Assembly: GCA_001898625.1 (NCBI GenBank)
Contig: MKUP01000012.1
Span: 186,001-250,000 of the forward strand
DNA: 64,000 nt
Direction of reading: 5' to 3'
Origin: Burkholderiales bacterium 67-32
Lineage (GTDB): Bacteria > Pseudomonadota > Gammaproteobacteria > Burkholderiales > Burkholderiaceae_B
How positions within the stretch are numbered: position 1 is the stretch's first letter; each line of letters opens with the position of its first letter. Below the pieces are notes generated by a model. It saw only the letters and a program-made list of their open reading frames with translations, was not told the origin of the DNA and ran no database searches. This document shows positions 51,481 to 60,231 of this stretch, piece after piece. The translations under genes and the position numbers were made by a program.

Positions 51481-52851
51481 ATGGCAACGACTTCCCCGCG
51501 CTTCCTGCGCATCGCCTACCTGGTCCACAAGTGGAGCAGCCTGGTCTCGACGTTTTTTCTGCTGATCCTGTGCGTGACCGGGCTGCCGCTGATCTTCCAT
51601 GAAGAGATCGAGCAGTACCTGTCGCCGCATCCCGCCGCCCAGTCGCCGGCTGCCGGCGCGCCGTTGGCCAGCGTCGACGCCATGGTCGCCCGCGCCCGTG
51701 CGGCGCGGCCCGGCGAACAGCTCGTGTCCGTGGCCTTCCCGCAGGGGCAGGCCGCCGTCGTCGTCGACTCGGTGCCGGACGGCGCGCCGCCCGGAGCGTC
51801 GCCCCATCGCCAGGCCTTCGACCTGCACAGCGGCGAACCCACCAAGCTGCTGCTGCCCGACGACATCCCCGTGATGACCCTGCTGCTGGACCTGCACAAG
51901 TCGCTGTTCGCCGGGCTGCCCGGCACGCTGTTCGTCGGCGCGATGGGATTGCTGCTGGCGGTGGCGGTGATCTCCGGCTGCATCGTTTACGCCCCTTTCA
52001 TGCGCAAGCTGCCGTTCGGCGCGGTGCGCCGCGACCGCACGCGCCGGATCAAGTGGTTGGACCTGCACAACCTGCTCGGCATCGCGAGTGGCGCGTGGGT
52101 GCTGACGGTGGGCGTCACGGGCTTCGTCAATTCGCTGCACGATCCCATCGCCGACCAGGTCCGCGTCGGCTTCATGGCCCTGACCGCAAGCTACCGCAAC
52201 GCGCCGCCGCCCGAACATCCTGGCTCGATCGACGCGGCCATCGCCCAGGTCCGCCGGGCCGCGCCCGACATGGCGCTGGTGTCGGTCTGGTTTCCCGGCA
52301 CGCGCTTCAGCACGCCGCACCACTACGCCGTCTTCACGCGCGGCAACACGCCCATTACCTCGCGCATGCTCAGCGCGGCGCTGATCGACGCCGAAGACGG
52401 GCGGATGATCCCGGTGCCGGACAACCCCTGGTACACCAATGCGCTGTTCGTCTCCCAGCCGCTGCACTTCGGCGACTACGGCGGCCTGCCGCTGAAGATC
52501 CTGTGGGCCGCGCTGGACGTGATCACGATCTTCGTGCTGGGCAGCGGCCTTTATCTATGGTTGGGGCGGTCGCGCGGCGGGCGGGTGCCGGGCGCGGAGC
52601 GCCGGCAGGCCGGCGCCGCCGCATTGCGCGACCTGGACATGAGCACGGCGGCGACCCGCGCCTGGAACACCGGGCCGCGATCCTTGCGGGCCATCTTCCA
52701 CGTGCCCGCCTGGCTGGCGCTGGCGAGCGCGGCCGGGCTGGCGTCGGCGCTCCTGGGCGACGGCGCGTGGGATGCGCTGTCATGGGGAATGCTGGGAATC
52801 CCGGTGCTTGCGGTGGCCTGGGCGCTGTGGCGGCCGCCGGCACGGGGATGA
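51481..52851 (+). CDS. PepSY-associated membrane protein (PiuB-like)
   Basis: 456 aa, starting 20 nt after the receptor gene. Helices lie near residues 15-38, 150-172, 205-225 and 345-370, with two more at the C-terminus. LVHKWSSLVSTFFLLILCVTGLPLIFHEE, LDLHKSLFAGLPG and WLDLHNLLGIASGAWVLTVGVTGFV are the conserved helices with His residues typical of the group. Such proteins accompany siderophore receptors and are thought to reduce iron or release it from siderophores at the inner membrane. Confidence 0.9.
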   Translation: MATTSPRFLRIAYLVHKWSSLVSTFFLLILCVTGLPLIFHEEIEQYLSPHPAAQSPAAGAPLASVDAMVARARAARPGEQLVSVAFPQGQAAVVVDSVPDGAPPGASPHRQAFDLHSGEPTKLLLPDDIPVMTLLLDLHKSLFAGLPGTLFVGAMGLLLAVAVISGCIVYAPFMRKLPFGAVRRDRTRRIKWLDLHNLLGIASGAWVLTVGVTGFVNSLHDPIADQVRVGFMALTASYRNAPPPEHPGSIDAAIAQVRRAAPDMALVSVWFPGTRFSTPHHYAVFTRGNTPITSRMLSAALIDAEDGRMIPVPDNPWYTNALFVSQPLHFGDYGGLPLKILWAALDVITIFVLGSGLYLWLGRSRGGRVPGAERRQAGAAALRDLDMSTAATRAWNTGPRSLRAIFHVPAWLALASAAGLASALLGDGAWDALSWGMLGIPVLAVAWALWRPPARG

Positions 52852-52972
52852 AGGGACCGGCGTGAGCATGGTACCCTGGCGCCCGGCGGACGACGGAAGC
52901 CCATCGAAGGCCTTCCGGTAGGCCGTCGTCCTCGCGCCCGATGCGCGGGGCCGAGCATGGGTGTCTGACGAT

Positions 52973-54193
52973 ATGGCTTCCCCTTCACTGGTCGACTCCA
53001 GGGCGTCCTGGATCATTGCTACCGCCGCCCTCTGTTGCCTGGGCATGACCTTCGGCGCGCCGCTGATCTCCACGGTCGGGCTCAAGGCCATCGCCGGTGA
53101 AATGGGAGGCGCCCGTTCCGTGCCCGCGCTGGGAGGCTCGCTGGCCTGGCTAGGATCGGCGCTGGGCGGCGTGATGATGGGACGGCTCGCGCACCGCTTC
53201 GGCGTGCGCTGGACGGTCATGGCCGGCTCCGTGTCGGTCTGCCTGGGGCTGTTCATCTCCACCCTGGGCGAGCCGTGGCTGCTGTACCTCGGCCATGGCG
53301 TGTTCATCGGATTCCTCGGCATGGGCGGCCTGAACGCGCCGCTGTACGTCTACGTCAGCCAGTGGTTCGAACGCCGGCGCGGTTCCGCGCTGGCCTTGCT
53401 GTCCAGTGGAAGCTACATCGCCGGGGTCGTCTGGCCGCTGGTGTTCGAACACACCATCAGCACCTGGGGCTGGCGCGCGACCATGATGGGCTACGGCGTG
53501 CTCGAGGCAGGCGTGGTGCTGGTGCTGGCATCGCGCTTCCTGCGGCCCGCCGCCGACGTCGCCGTGCGCGCGGCGGAGCACAAGGGCGGCGAGCGGCCCA
53601 CCGTGTTCGGCCTGCGCCCCAATACCGTCTTCGTCATGCTGGCCTGCGCCGCCTTTCTCTGCTGCATTCCCATGGCCATGCCGCAAAGCCACCTCGTCGC
53701 CTTGTGCTCCGACCGCGGCCTGCCGGCGGCCGTGGGCGCGGCCATGCTTTCGGTCCTGCTGGCCGCGGCCTTCATCAGCCGGCAGGCCTGGGGGCTCGTC
53801 GCCGACCGCATCGGCGGGCTGCGCACGGCGCTGATCAGTTCCGTGATGCAGGCCGCCGCCGTCTCGGGCTATCTGTACGTGACCGAGCAGTTCGGACTCT
53901 TCACCGTCTCCATCGCCTTCGGGCTGGGCTTCAGCGCGCTGATCCCGGCCTATGTCCTGGCCGTGCGCGAGGCCTTCCCGGCGAAGGAAGCCTACTGGCG
54001 GGTTCCCTCGCTGATGCTGATGAGCGGCTGCGGCATGGCGGTGGGCGGATGGCTGGCGGGCTACATGTACGACCGGTATGCCTCGTACGATCCGGCCTTT
54101 TTCACCGGCGTGCTGACCAACGTGGCGAACCTGGTGCTGCTGGCCACGCTGGTCGTGTTGCAGTTCCGGTGGATGCGGCGGGCCGTGGCGTGA
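52973..54193 (+). CDS. MFS transporter
   Basis: About 406 aa from the ATG at 52973; a GTG at 52961 would add four residues. Twelve hydrophobic segments are visible. GRLAHRFGVRWTVMAGSVSVCLGLFIS and FLGMGGLNAPLYVYVSQWFERRRGSALALLSSGSYIAGVVWP match the oxalate/monocarboxylate-type MFS group. It converges with the Bug gene at 54212, 18 nt away, and has no co-directional partner, so its substrate may relate to the neighbouring CoA-dependent operon. Confidence 0.88.
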   Translation: MASPSLVDSRASWIIATAALCCLGMTFGAPLISTVGLKAIAGEMGGARSVPALGGSLAWLGSALGGVMMGRLAHRFGVRWTVMAGSVSVCLGLFISTLGEPWLLYLGHGVFIGFLGMGGLNAPLYVYVSQWFERRRGSALALLSSGSYIAGVVWPLVFEHTISTWGWRATMMGYGVLEAGVVLVLASRFLRPAADVAVRAAEHKGGERPTVFGLRPNTVFVMLACAAFLCCIPMAMPQSHLVALCSDRGLPAAVGAAMLSVLLAAAFISRQAWGLVADRIGGLRTALISSVMQAAAVSGYLYVTEQFGLFTVSIAFGLGFSALIPAYVLAVREAFPAKEAYWRVPSLMLMSGCGMAVGGWLAGYMYDRYASYDPAFFTGVLTNVANLVLLATLVVLQFRWMRRAVA

Positions 54194-54211
54194 CGTGGCG
54201 CCGCCGGGGGA

Positions 54212-55174
54212 TCAGCTGATCTGCAGGTTCAGCTTCTTGATCACCTTGTTCCAGTAGAGGATCTGCTTGTCGATGAACGCCTTGAGCTCGCCCGGCGAAC
54301 TGCTGGTGGGCTCGGCGCCTTCCTGCCGGAAACTGGCCTGCAGCTTGGGCGAATTCATGACCTTGACCACGGCGGCGTTCAGCGTCCTGATGACGTCGTC
54401 GGGCGTCCCCGCCGGCGCGAGCAGGGCGTTCCAGGTGTTGATCTCGTAGTCCGCGAACATGCCGTTCTCGGCCATGGTGGGGACCTCGGACAACTGCTGC
54501 ACGCGCGTCCGGGTCGTGACGGCCAGCGCGTCGAGCTTGCCGGCCTTGACCAGCGGCATGGCGGCCGGCAGGGTGGCGAAGGTGAATTGCGCGTCGCCGC
54601 TCATCACCGCGGTGTTGGCCATGGCGCCGCCGCGATACGGCACGTGGACGATCTCCACCTTGGCGGCGTCGCCGAACATGGCCGCCGCGATGTGGACGGG
54701 CGAGCCGTTGCCGCTGGTCGAGTAATTCAAAGACCCGGGCCTGGCGGCCGCGGCCTTCACGAGTCCGTCCAGCGATTGATAGTTGCGCTTGGGATCGGCC
54801 ACCAGCACCAGCGGAATGGACGCCAGCATCGAGACTGGCGCGAAGCCCTTCACCGGGTCGTAGGTGAGCGCGTTGTACAGGGCCGGGTTCATGCCATGGC
54901 TGGAAACGGTGGCGATGAAGACGGTATAGCCGTCCGGCTTGGCATTCTGCACATAGGCCGCGCCTATGCTGCCCGCCGCGCCGGGCTTGTTCTCGACCAC
55001 CACGGAAGTCTTGAGTTCGGCGGACAACTGCTCGCTCAGCGCGCGGGCGAGCAGGTCGGTCGTGCCTCCGGCGGCATAGCCCACCACCAGCCGGATGGGC
55101 TGTTCGGGGTAGGCCGCCGCGGCGTTGCCGGCGGCCAGGGCCAGCGCCAGCAACATGAGTTTCCGTGATGTCAT
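54212..55174 (-). CDS. Bug-family tripartite tricarboxylate transporter substrate-binding protein
   Basis: 320 aa from the ATG at 55174, preceded by AAGGAG. The leader ends near GNAAAAYPEQP, with IRLVVGYAAGGTTDLLAR, VENKPGAAGSIGA and KPDGYTVFIA following. It is the last gene of the operon CoA-transferase - GntR - enoyl-CoA hydratase - Bug, where receptor genes elsewhere in the window tend to come first. Confidence 0.93.
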   Translation of the reverse strand: MTSRKLMLLALALAAGNAAAAYPEQPIRLVVGYAAGGTTDLLARALSEQLSAELKTSVVVENKPGAAGSIGAAYVQNAKPDGYTVFIATVSSHGMNPALYNALTYDPVKGFAPVSMLASIPLVLVADPKRNYQSLDGLVKAAAARPGSLNYSTSGNGSPVHIAAAMFGDAAKVEIVHVPYRGGAMANTAVMSGDAQFTFATLPAAMPLVKAGKLDALAVTTRTRVQQLSEVPTMAENGMFADYEINTWNALLAPAGTPDDVIRTLNAAVVKVMNSPKLQASFRQEGAEPTSSSPGELKAFIDKQILYWNKVIKKLNLQIS

Positions 55175-55199
55175 CCTCTTCTCCTTTTCGACGAGGGGG

Positions 55200-56015
55200 T
55201 CAGCGGCCCTTGAAGACGGGCCGCCGCTTTTCCGCGAAGGCTTTCTTGCCTTCTTTGTAATCGTCACTGTCGAAGCACTGGACCACCAGCGCCTTCATCG
55301 CATCCAGGTCGATGTCCGCGCACCGGTCGGCCAGGATGTGGATCATCTTCTTGCCCGCCTGCAGGGTCAGCGGCGCGAGCGCATTGATCTTGCCGAGATA
55401 GCCCGCCACGCAGGCATCGAGGTCCTCGCGCGGCGCCACCGCGTGCAGCAGGCCCTTGTCGCGCGCCTGGCCGGCGGGGAAACGGTCCGCCGTCAGGAAG
55501 ATCTCGAGCGCGTTGGCGGTGCCGGTGGCGCGCACCAGGTTCTGGATGGCCGTGAAGCGATAGCCCAGCCCCAGCTTGCCGGCGGGAATGGCGAACGACG
55601 ACGCCTCGCTGGCGATGCGCAGGTCGCAGCACAGCGCGATGTTCAGCCCGCCGCCTATGCAATAGCCGTGGATGCGCGCCAGCAGCGGCTTGGGGAAGTC
55701 GCGCAGCGCGAGCTGGGCGGCCTCGGCCACGACCTCGTACTGCTCGACCGCGTCGGTGCCGGTACGCAGCGCGTCGAACTGCGAGATGTTCGCGCCGCTG
55801 ACGAAAGCCTTTTCGCCCGCGCCCGTCAGCACCACGCTGCGGATGTCGGGATCGCGCAGGAACGCGTCCAGCGCGAGCGGTATGGCGGCCCACATCGCGT
55901 AGGAAACGGCATTGTGGCGGTCGGGATCGTTGAACGTGATCCAGCCGGTCGGGCCGTCCTTCTCCACGATCAACTGGTCGCAGATCTCGTTCTGCAGCAG
56001 GCGCTGGCGGGTCAT
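55200..56015 (-). CDS. Enoyl-CoA hydratase/isomerase family (crotonase)
   Basis: 271 aa from the ATG at 56015, overlapping the GntR stop as ATGA. The oxyanion-hole segments are AFVSGANISQFDAL and IHGYCIGGGLNIALCCDLRIAS. The position of the first catalytic Glu is occupied by other residues in NIALCCDLRI, so hydratase activity is not certain and another crotonase reaction is possible. It works with the CoA-transferase of the same operon. Confidence 0.89.
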   Translation of the reverse strand: MTRQRLLQNEICDQLIVEKDGPTGWITFNDPDRHNAVSYAMWAAIPLALDAFLRDPDIRSVVLTGAGEKAFVSGANISQFDALRTGTDAVEQYEVVAEAAQLALRDFPKPLLARIHGYCIGGGLNIALCCDLRIASEASSFAIPAGKLGLGYRFTAIQNLVRATGTANALEIFLTADRFPAGQARDKGLLHAVAPREDLDACVAGYLGKINALAPLTLQAGKKMIHILADRCADIDLDAMKALVVQCFDSDDYKEGKKAFAEKRRPVFKGR

Positions 56016-56716
56016 GTCCTTTCCTTGTCCATGTAGGCGGCGATGCCGTTGTTCAGATGCTTGCGCACCGCCGCGCGGGCGGCGTCGCTGTCCCGGCGCC
56101 GGATCGCGTCGAAGATCTCCTGGTGCTCGGCATCCACGTGGCCGATGCGCGGGGTCCCGCTGTTGCGGTAGCGCAGCGTGCGCACGGCGTTGTGGATGAC
56201 GTAGCTCAGGTGTTCCATCAGGCGCGTGAAATAGGGGTTGTTCGAACAGCGGGCGATGACCAGGTGGAACTGCAGCGCCGCCTCGGCGCCGAGTTCCCAA
56301 TCCTTGCCCGCCGCGTCGGTCCGGCGCAGCGCGGCTTCCAGCTCGACCAGTTGTTCGTCCGTGCGGGCCTGCGCCGCCAGCGCCGCCGCGCCGGCCTCGA
56401 TCTCGATGCGCAGTTGCGAGACCTGCAAGAGCTGCCGGATGTCCAACAAGTCTTCCTGAATGATCTTGAATCTGCGGCCGTTGACGTTGCCCGCCACGAA
56501 CGTGCCGACGCCGCGGCGGGTCTCGATCAGGCCGTCCAGCTTCAGGCGCGCGATGGATTCGCGCACCACGTTGCGGCTGACTCCGAACTGGCCGGCCAGT
56601 TCGTGCTCGGTGGGCAGCCGCTCGCCTTCCTTGAAATCACCCGAAAGAATCTTCTGGCGCAGTTGTCGGGCGATGGCGTCGGGCAGGTTGTCGGGCCGTT
56701 CGAAAGCGGTGAACAT
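56012..56716 (-). CDS. GntR-family (FadR-type) transcriptional regulator
   Basis: 234 aa. The winged helix is DAIARQLRQKILSGDFKEGERLPTEHELAGQFGVSRNVVRESIARLKLDGLIETRRGVGTFV, and the all-helical FCD ligand domain begins near residue 85. FHLVIARCSNNPYFTRLM and HVDAEHQEIFDAIRRRDSDAARAAVRKHL carry the His and acidic ligands of the FadR metal site. It lies inside the operon it probably regulates, between the CoA-transferase and the crotonase gene. Confidence 0.93.
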   Translation of the reverse strand: MFTAFERPDNLPDAIARQLRQKILSGDFKEGERLPTEHELAGQFGVSRNVVRESIARLKLDGLIETRRGVGTFVAGNVNGRRFKIIQEDLLDIRQLLQVSQLRIEIEAGAAALAAQARTDEQLVELEAALRRTDAAGKDWELGAEAALQFHLVIARCSNNPYFTRLMEHLSYVIHNAVRTLRYRNSGTPRIGHVDAEHQEIFDAIRRRDSDAARAAVRKHLNNGIAAYMDKERT

Positions 56717-56746
56717 GGCGACCTCGCGGAGTGGAAGAGGCAGGTT

Positions 56747-57919
56747 TTATATCACCCCCTCTTCCTTCAACGCGTCGATGTCGCCGGCGGACAGGCCCAG
56801 CGTCCCGTAGACCGTGGCGTTGTGCTCGCCATGCGACGGCGCGTGCGCATACTCGCCCGGGTCCGAGCGGCTGAAGCGTATCGCCTGCCCCATGACCCGG
56901 ATGTCGCCCAGCTTCGGATGCCGCAGCGATGCCGCCATGTCCAGGTGCCGGACCTGCTCGTTCTCGAAGGTCTTGTCCATGCTCAGGATGGGGCCGCAGG
57001 GCACGCCCTCCCGATTCATCAGGTCCACCCATTCCTGCGTGGGCCGCGTCCGTGTGCGCTCGGCGATGGCGGCATTGAGCGCCGGCCGGTTGCGCGCGCG
57101 CAGCGGCACGGTCGCATACCGCTCGTCCTGCAACAGCGCCTCGGCACCGATCACCTTGCACAGGCGGGCGAAGATCCCGTTGCCCATCGCGGCGATGTTC
57201 ATGTGGCCATCCGCGGTCGGGAATACGCCGGTGGGGCTGCTGGTCGGGTGGTCGTTGCCGCTCTGGCCCGGCACTTCCTTGTTCATCAGCCAGCGCATGG
57301 CCTGGAAATCCATCATCCACACCTGGGACTGCAACAAGGACGTCTGGACCCATTGGCCCTGGCCGGACTGCTCGCGCTCGAGCAGCGCGATGAAGATCCC
57401 GATGGCGCAGAACAGGCCCGCGGTCAGGTCGGCAACGGGAATGCCGGCGCGCATCGGCCCCCGGCCCGGCTCGCCGGTGACCGACATGATGCCGCCTATG
57501 CCCTGCGCGATCTGGTCCAGGCCCGGACGGTCGGCGTAAGGGCCATCCTGGCCGAAACCGGACACGCTGGCGTAGACCAGGCGCGGGTTGACCTGGCGCA
57601 GGCTGTCGTAATCGATGCCCAGCTTGAACTTCACGCTGGGCCGGTAGTTCTCGACGATCACGTCGGCCTGCTTCACCAGTTCCAGGAAGAGAGCCTTGCC
57701 CTTGGGGTGCTTCAGATTGAGCGAAATGCTCTTCTTGTTGCGGTGCGTGTTCTGATAATCGGCGAACTGCGCCGATCCGCCCGGCTTGTCGTCGTCGGTG
57801 GCCGAGGGCTCCTCGATCTTGATGACGTTGGCACCCCAATCCGCGAACTGCCGCACCGCCGCGGGTCCGGAACGCACGCGGGTCAGGTCCAGCACCGTCA
57901 AGCGCGCCAACGGTTTCAT
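56747..57919 (-). CDS. CaiB/BaiF family (class III) CoA-transferase
   Basis: 390 aa. LTVLDLTRVRSGPAAVRQFADWGANVIKIEEPS is the N-terminal signature and YASVSGFGQDGPYADRPGLDQIAQGIGGIMSVTG contains the catalytic Asp. A GGAGA sequence before the ATG at 57919 supports the start. It is the first gene of a four-gene operon with a GntR regulator, crotonase and Bug receptor. It is the third CaiB-type gene in the window, each in a different operon. Confidence 0.93.
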   Translation of the reverse strand: MKPLARLTVLDLTRVRSGPAAVRQFADWGANVIKIEEPSATDDDKPGGSAQFADYQNTHRNKKSISLNLKHPKGKALFLELVKQADVIVENYRPSVKFKLGIDYDSLRQVNPRLVYASVSGFGQDGPYADRPGLDQIAQGIGGIMSVTGEPGRGPMRAGIPVADLTAGLFCAIGIFIALLEREQSGQGQWVQTSLLQSQVWMMDFQAMRWLMNKEVPGQSGNDHPTSSPTGVFPTADGHMNIAAMGNGIFARLCKVIGAEALLQDERYATVPLRARNRPALNAAIAERTRTRPTQEWVDLMNREGVPCGPILSMDKTFENEQVRHLDMAASLRHPKLGDIRVMGQAIRFSRSDPGEYAHAPSHGEHNATVYGTLGLSAGDIDALKEEGVI

Positions 57920-58037
57920 CCGACGTCTCCTTGTTTCTTTCTTGCAGGCCGGTTCGTGAACGACCTGTCATAGGTATGTTGTTGGACATCCTACATAAAA
58001 GAATCCAGGAACACAAAAACTTTTTCACGCCCCAGGG

Positions 58038-58526
58038 TCAGGACACGTCGGCGACTCCGCCCGGCCTGCCGGCCAGGGCCGTCCGCAGGAACCGGTCCAG
58101 CGCATTGCCGAACGCCCGCCGATCCGCCTGGCCAAACGCCGCCGGGCCGCCGGTCGCCACGCCGCTCGTCCGCAATTCCTCCAGCATGTCCCGCATGGCC
58201 AGGCGTTCGCCTATGGTCGCTTCGGTGTAGCGCTCGCCGCGCGGGTTCAGGACCGCCGCGCCCTTCTTCAAGACCTCGGCCGCCAGCGGAATGTCGCCCG
58301 TGATCACGAGATCGCCCGCCACCGCCTGCTCGGCGATATAGGCATCGGCCACGTCGAAGCCGCGCGGCACCTGGACCGCGTTCACCCAGCGCGACGGCGG
58401 CGTGCGCAGCATCTGGTTGGCGACCAGGGTCACCTGGACGGCACAGCGGTCGGCCGCGCGGAACAGGATGTCCTTGACGACGGCGGGGCAGGCGTCGGCG
58501 TCGACCCAGATGCGCAGGGGATTCAT
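58038..58526 (-). CDS. YaiI/YqxD family protein (UPF0178)
   Basis: 162 aa. The N-terminus [21 protein letters not shown] and the segments [34 protein letters not shown] and [21 protein letters not shown] are diagnostic of this widespread uncharacterised family, which has a PIN/NYN-like acidic fold. The molecular function is unknown. It precedes the conserved mnmE block without close spacing. Confidence 0.91.
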   Translation of the reverse strand: MNPLRIWVDADACPAVVKDILFRAADRCAVQVTLVANQMLRTPPSRWVNAVQVPRGFDVADAYIAEQAVAGDLVITGDIPLAAEVLKKGAAVLNPRGERYTEATIGERLAMRDMLEELRTSGVATGGPAAFGQADRRAFGNALDRFLRTALAGRPGGVADVS

Positions 58527-58635
58527 GATGTCGTTGGTGTCGGGGTTATCCAGATTGCTCTGTAAAGCATCTTACTTTCAGCAAAATGGGTGTAAATGGG
58601 TAAGAAAATGGTCTGCTTCTGGCCCGTATTCTTCT

Positions 58636-58665
58636 GGCGCCGGTTGTCGCGGCATTGCCGGCGCC
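58636..58665 (-). terminator. Hairpin directly after mnmE
   Basis: GGCGCCGG (58636-58643) and CCGGCGCC (58658-58665) form a perfect 8-bp stem that begins in the mnmE stop codon. There is no T-tract. The surrounding 58527-58664 contains no gene. Confidence 0.4.
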
Positions 58666-60038
58666 TACTTCCCGATGCAGAACCGCGAAAAAATCACCCC
58701 CAGCAAGTCATCGCTGCTGAACTCCCCGGTAATCGACGTCAACGCCTCGTGCGCCAACCGCAATTCCTCGGCGAACAGGTCCAGCACCCGATCGCTTTGC
58801 GCCGCATGCTCGGCCGCCAGTTCCAGGTGATTCGCCGTCGTCAGCAGCGCATGGATATGCCGCTCGCGCGCCAGATAGGGGGATTCCGCCGACGGATTCC
58901 ATCCCGCGATCGCCAGCAGCTCGCGCTTCAATCCGTCCAGCCCCTGCCCGGTCTTGGCCGACACGGGCAAGCGCTTTGCGCCCGCGGCCTGGGCTTGTCC
59001 AATCTGACCATCCTCGACCAGATCCATTTTGTTCACGACTTCCAGCACCGGGGTGCGCGGTGGCAGCCGCGAGGTGATGGCGGCGTCGAGTTCGGGGCCC
59101 GGGCGCGTGGCGTCGAGCAGGTGCACGATGACGTCGGCCTTGCCGATCTCGGCCCAGGTGCGTTCGATGCCGATGCGCTCGACGGTGTCCTCGGTGTCGC
59201 GCAGGCCGGCGGTGTCGACCACGTGCAGGGGCACGCCGTCGATGTCGATCTGCTGCACGACCTTGTCGCGGGTGGTGCCGGCGATGGGGGTGACGATGGC
59301 GGCGTCGAAGCCGGCCAGGGCGTTGAGCAGGCTGGACTTGCCGACGTTGGGCTGGCCGGCCAGCACGACGTGCAGCCCTTCGCGCAGGATGGCGCCCTGG
59401 CGGGCCTGCGACAGCAGCCTGGCCAGGTCGGCCTGGATGGCGGCCAGGGTCTCGCGCGCCTGGTATTTCTCCAGGAACTCGATCTCTTCTTCGGGGAAAT
59501 CCAGTGTGGCCTCGACCAGCATGCGCAGGTGCACGATGCGGTCGGCCAGGCCATTGACCTCGGCCGAGAACACGCCCGTCATCGAGGCCGCCGCGCTGCG
59601 GGCGGCCGCTTCCGACGAGGCGTCGATCAGGTCGGCCACGGCTTCGGCCTGGGCCAGGTCCATGCGGTCGTTCAGGAAGGCGCGGCGGGTGAATTCGCCG
59701 GGCTCGGCCAGCCGCATCCCCATCTCCATGCCCGCCCGCAGGCAGCGCGCCAGCAGGCGCCGCAGCACCACCGGCCCGCCATGGCCCTGCAATTCCAGCA
59801 CGTGTTCGCCGGTGTAGGAATGCGGCGCCGGAAAGGACAGCGCGATGCCTTCGTCGATGATTCCACCGTCGGCATCGCGGAAAGGCAGGTAGTGCGCATG
59901 GCGCGGCGCCAGCGCGCGGCCCAGCAGCGCCTGCATCAGCCCATCCAGCGGCTGGCGCGCCGACACGCGCACGACACCGATCCCGCCGCGTCCGGCGGCG
60001 GTGGCGATGGCGGCAATCGGATCCTGGTCGGAAATCAT
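58665..60038 (-). CDS. mnmE: tRNA uridine-5-carboxymethylaminomethyl modification GTPase MnmE
   Basis: 457 aa. The N-terminal domain ([21 protein letters not shown]) binds formyl-tetrahydrofolate. The G domain has G1 [10 protein letters not shown]2 GTTRDK, G3 [16 protein letters not shown] and G4 NKMD. The C-terminus ends FCIGK, with the conserved cysteine. With MnmG it modifies the wobble uridine of several tRNAs in the cytosol. Its position near yidC and rpmH is the conserved bacterial arrangement; here a terminator separates it from yidC. Confidence 0.97.
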   Translation of the reverse strand: MISDQDPIAAIATAAGRGGIGVVRVSARQPLDGLMQALLGRALAPRHAHYLPFRDADGGIIDEGIALSFPAPHSYTGEHVLELQGHGGPVVLRRLLARCLRAGMEMGMRLAEPGEFTRRAFLNDRMDLAQAEAVADLIDASSEAAARSAAASMTGVFSAEVNGLADRIVHLRMLVEATLDFPEEEIEFLEKYQARETLAAIQADLARLLSQARQGAILREGLHVVLAGQPNVGKSSLLNALAGFDAAIVTPIAGTTRDKVVQQIDIDGVPLHVVDTAGLRDTEDTVERIGIERTWAEIGKADVIVHLLDATRPGPELDAAITSRLPPRTPVLEVVNKMDLVEDGQIGQAQAAGAKRLPVSAKTGQGLDGLKRELLAIAGWNPSAESPYLARERHIHALLTTANHLELAAEHAAQSDRVLDLFAEELRLAHEALTSITGEFSSDDLLGVIFSRFCIGK

Positions 60039-60096
60039 GGGCGAAATTCGGAAAAGGCGGTGAAGCGCATCAGGGGCAACCCGGTCCCCGCACTGT

Positions 60097-60131
60097 AAAA
60101 CAAAAGGCCGCCCCGGTTCCCCGAAACGGCC
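60097..60131 (-). terminator. Rho-independent terminator downstream of yidC
   Basis: On the minus strand GGCCG (60131-60127) pairs with CGGCC (60110-60106), extended by G-U pairs, and is followed by TTTTGTTTT (60105-60097). It would end transcripts from the rpmH - yidC block before mnmE. Confidence 0.75.
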
Positions 60132-60144
60132 CCACTGCCAGCCA

Positions 60145-60230
60145 CTCGACCCAGGGCACCGCGGATCCGGCTTTCCGGTCCGCCAGTGCCGCCCCCTGGG
60201 GGGCGCGCGTGAGCGCGTAGGGGGGGGGAG
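60145..60230. repeat. Intergenic hairpin repeat, copy A
   Basis: This 86-nt element matches the reverse complement of 61957-62040 in identical blocks of 11, 10, 5, 20 and 16 bases. The divergent blocks between them form the outer part of a stem-loop (60156-60189). It lies immediately after the yidC stop. A G-run closes its right end. Confidence 0.8.
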
Positions 60231-60231
60231 C

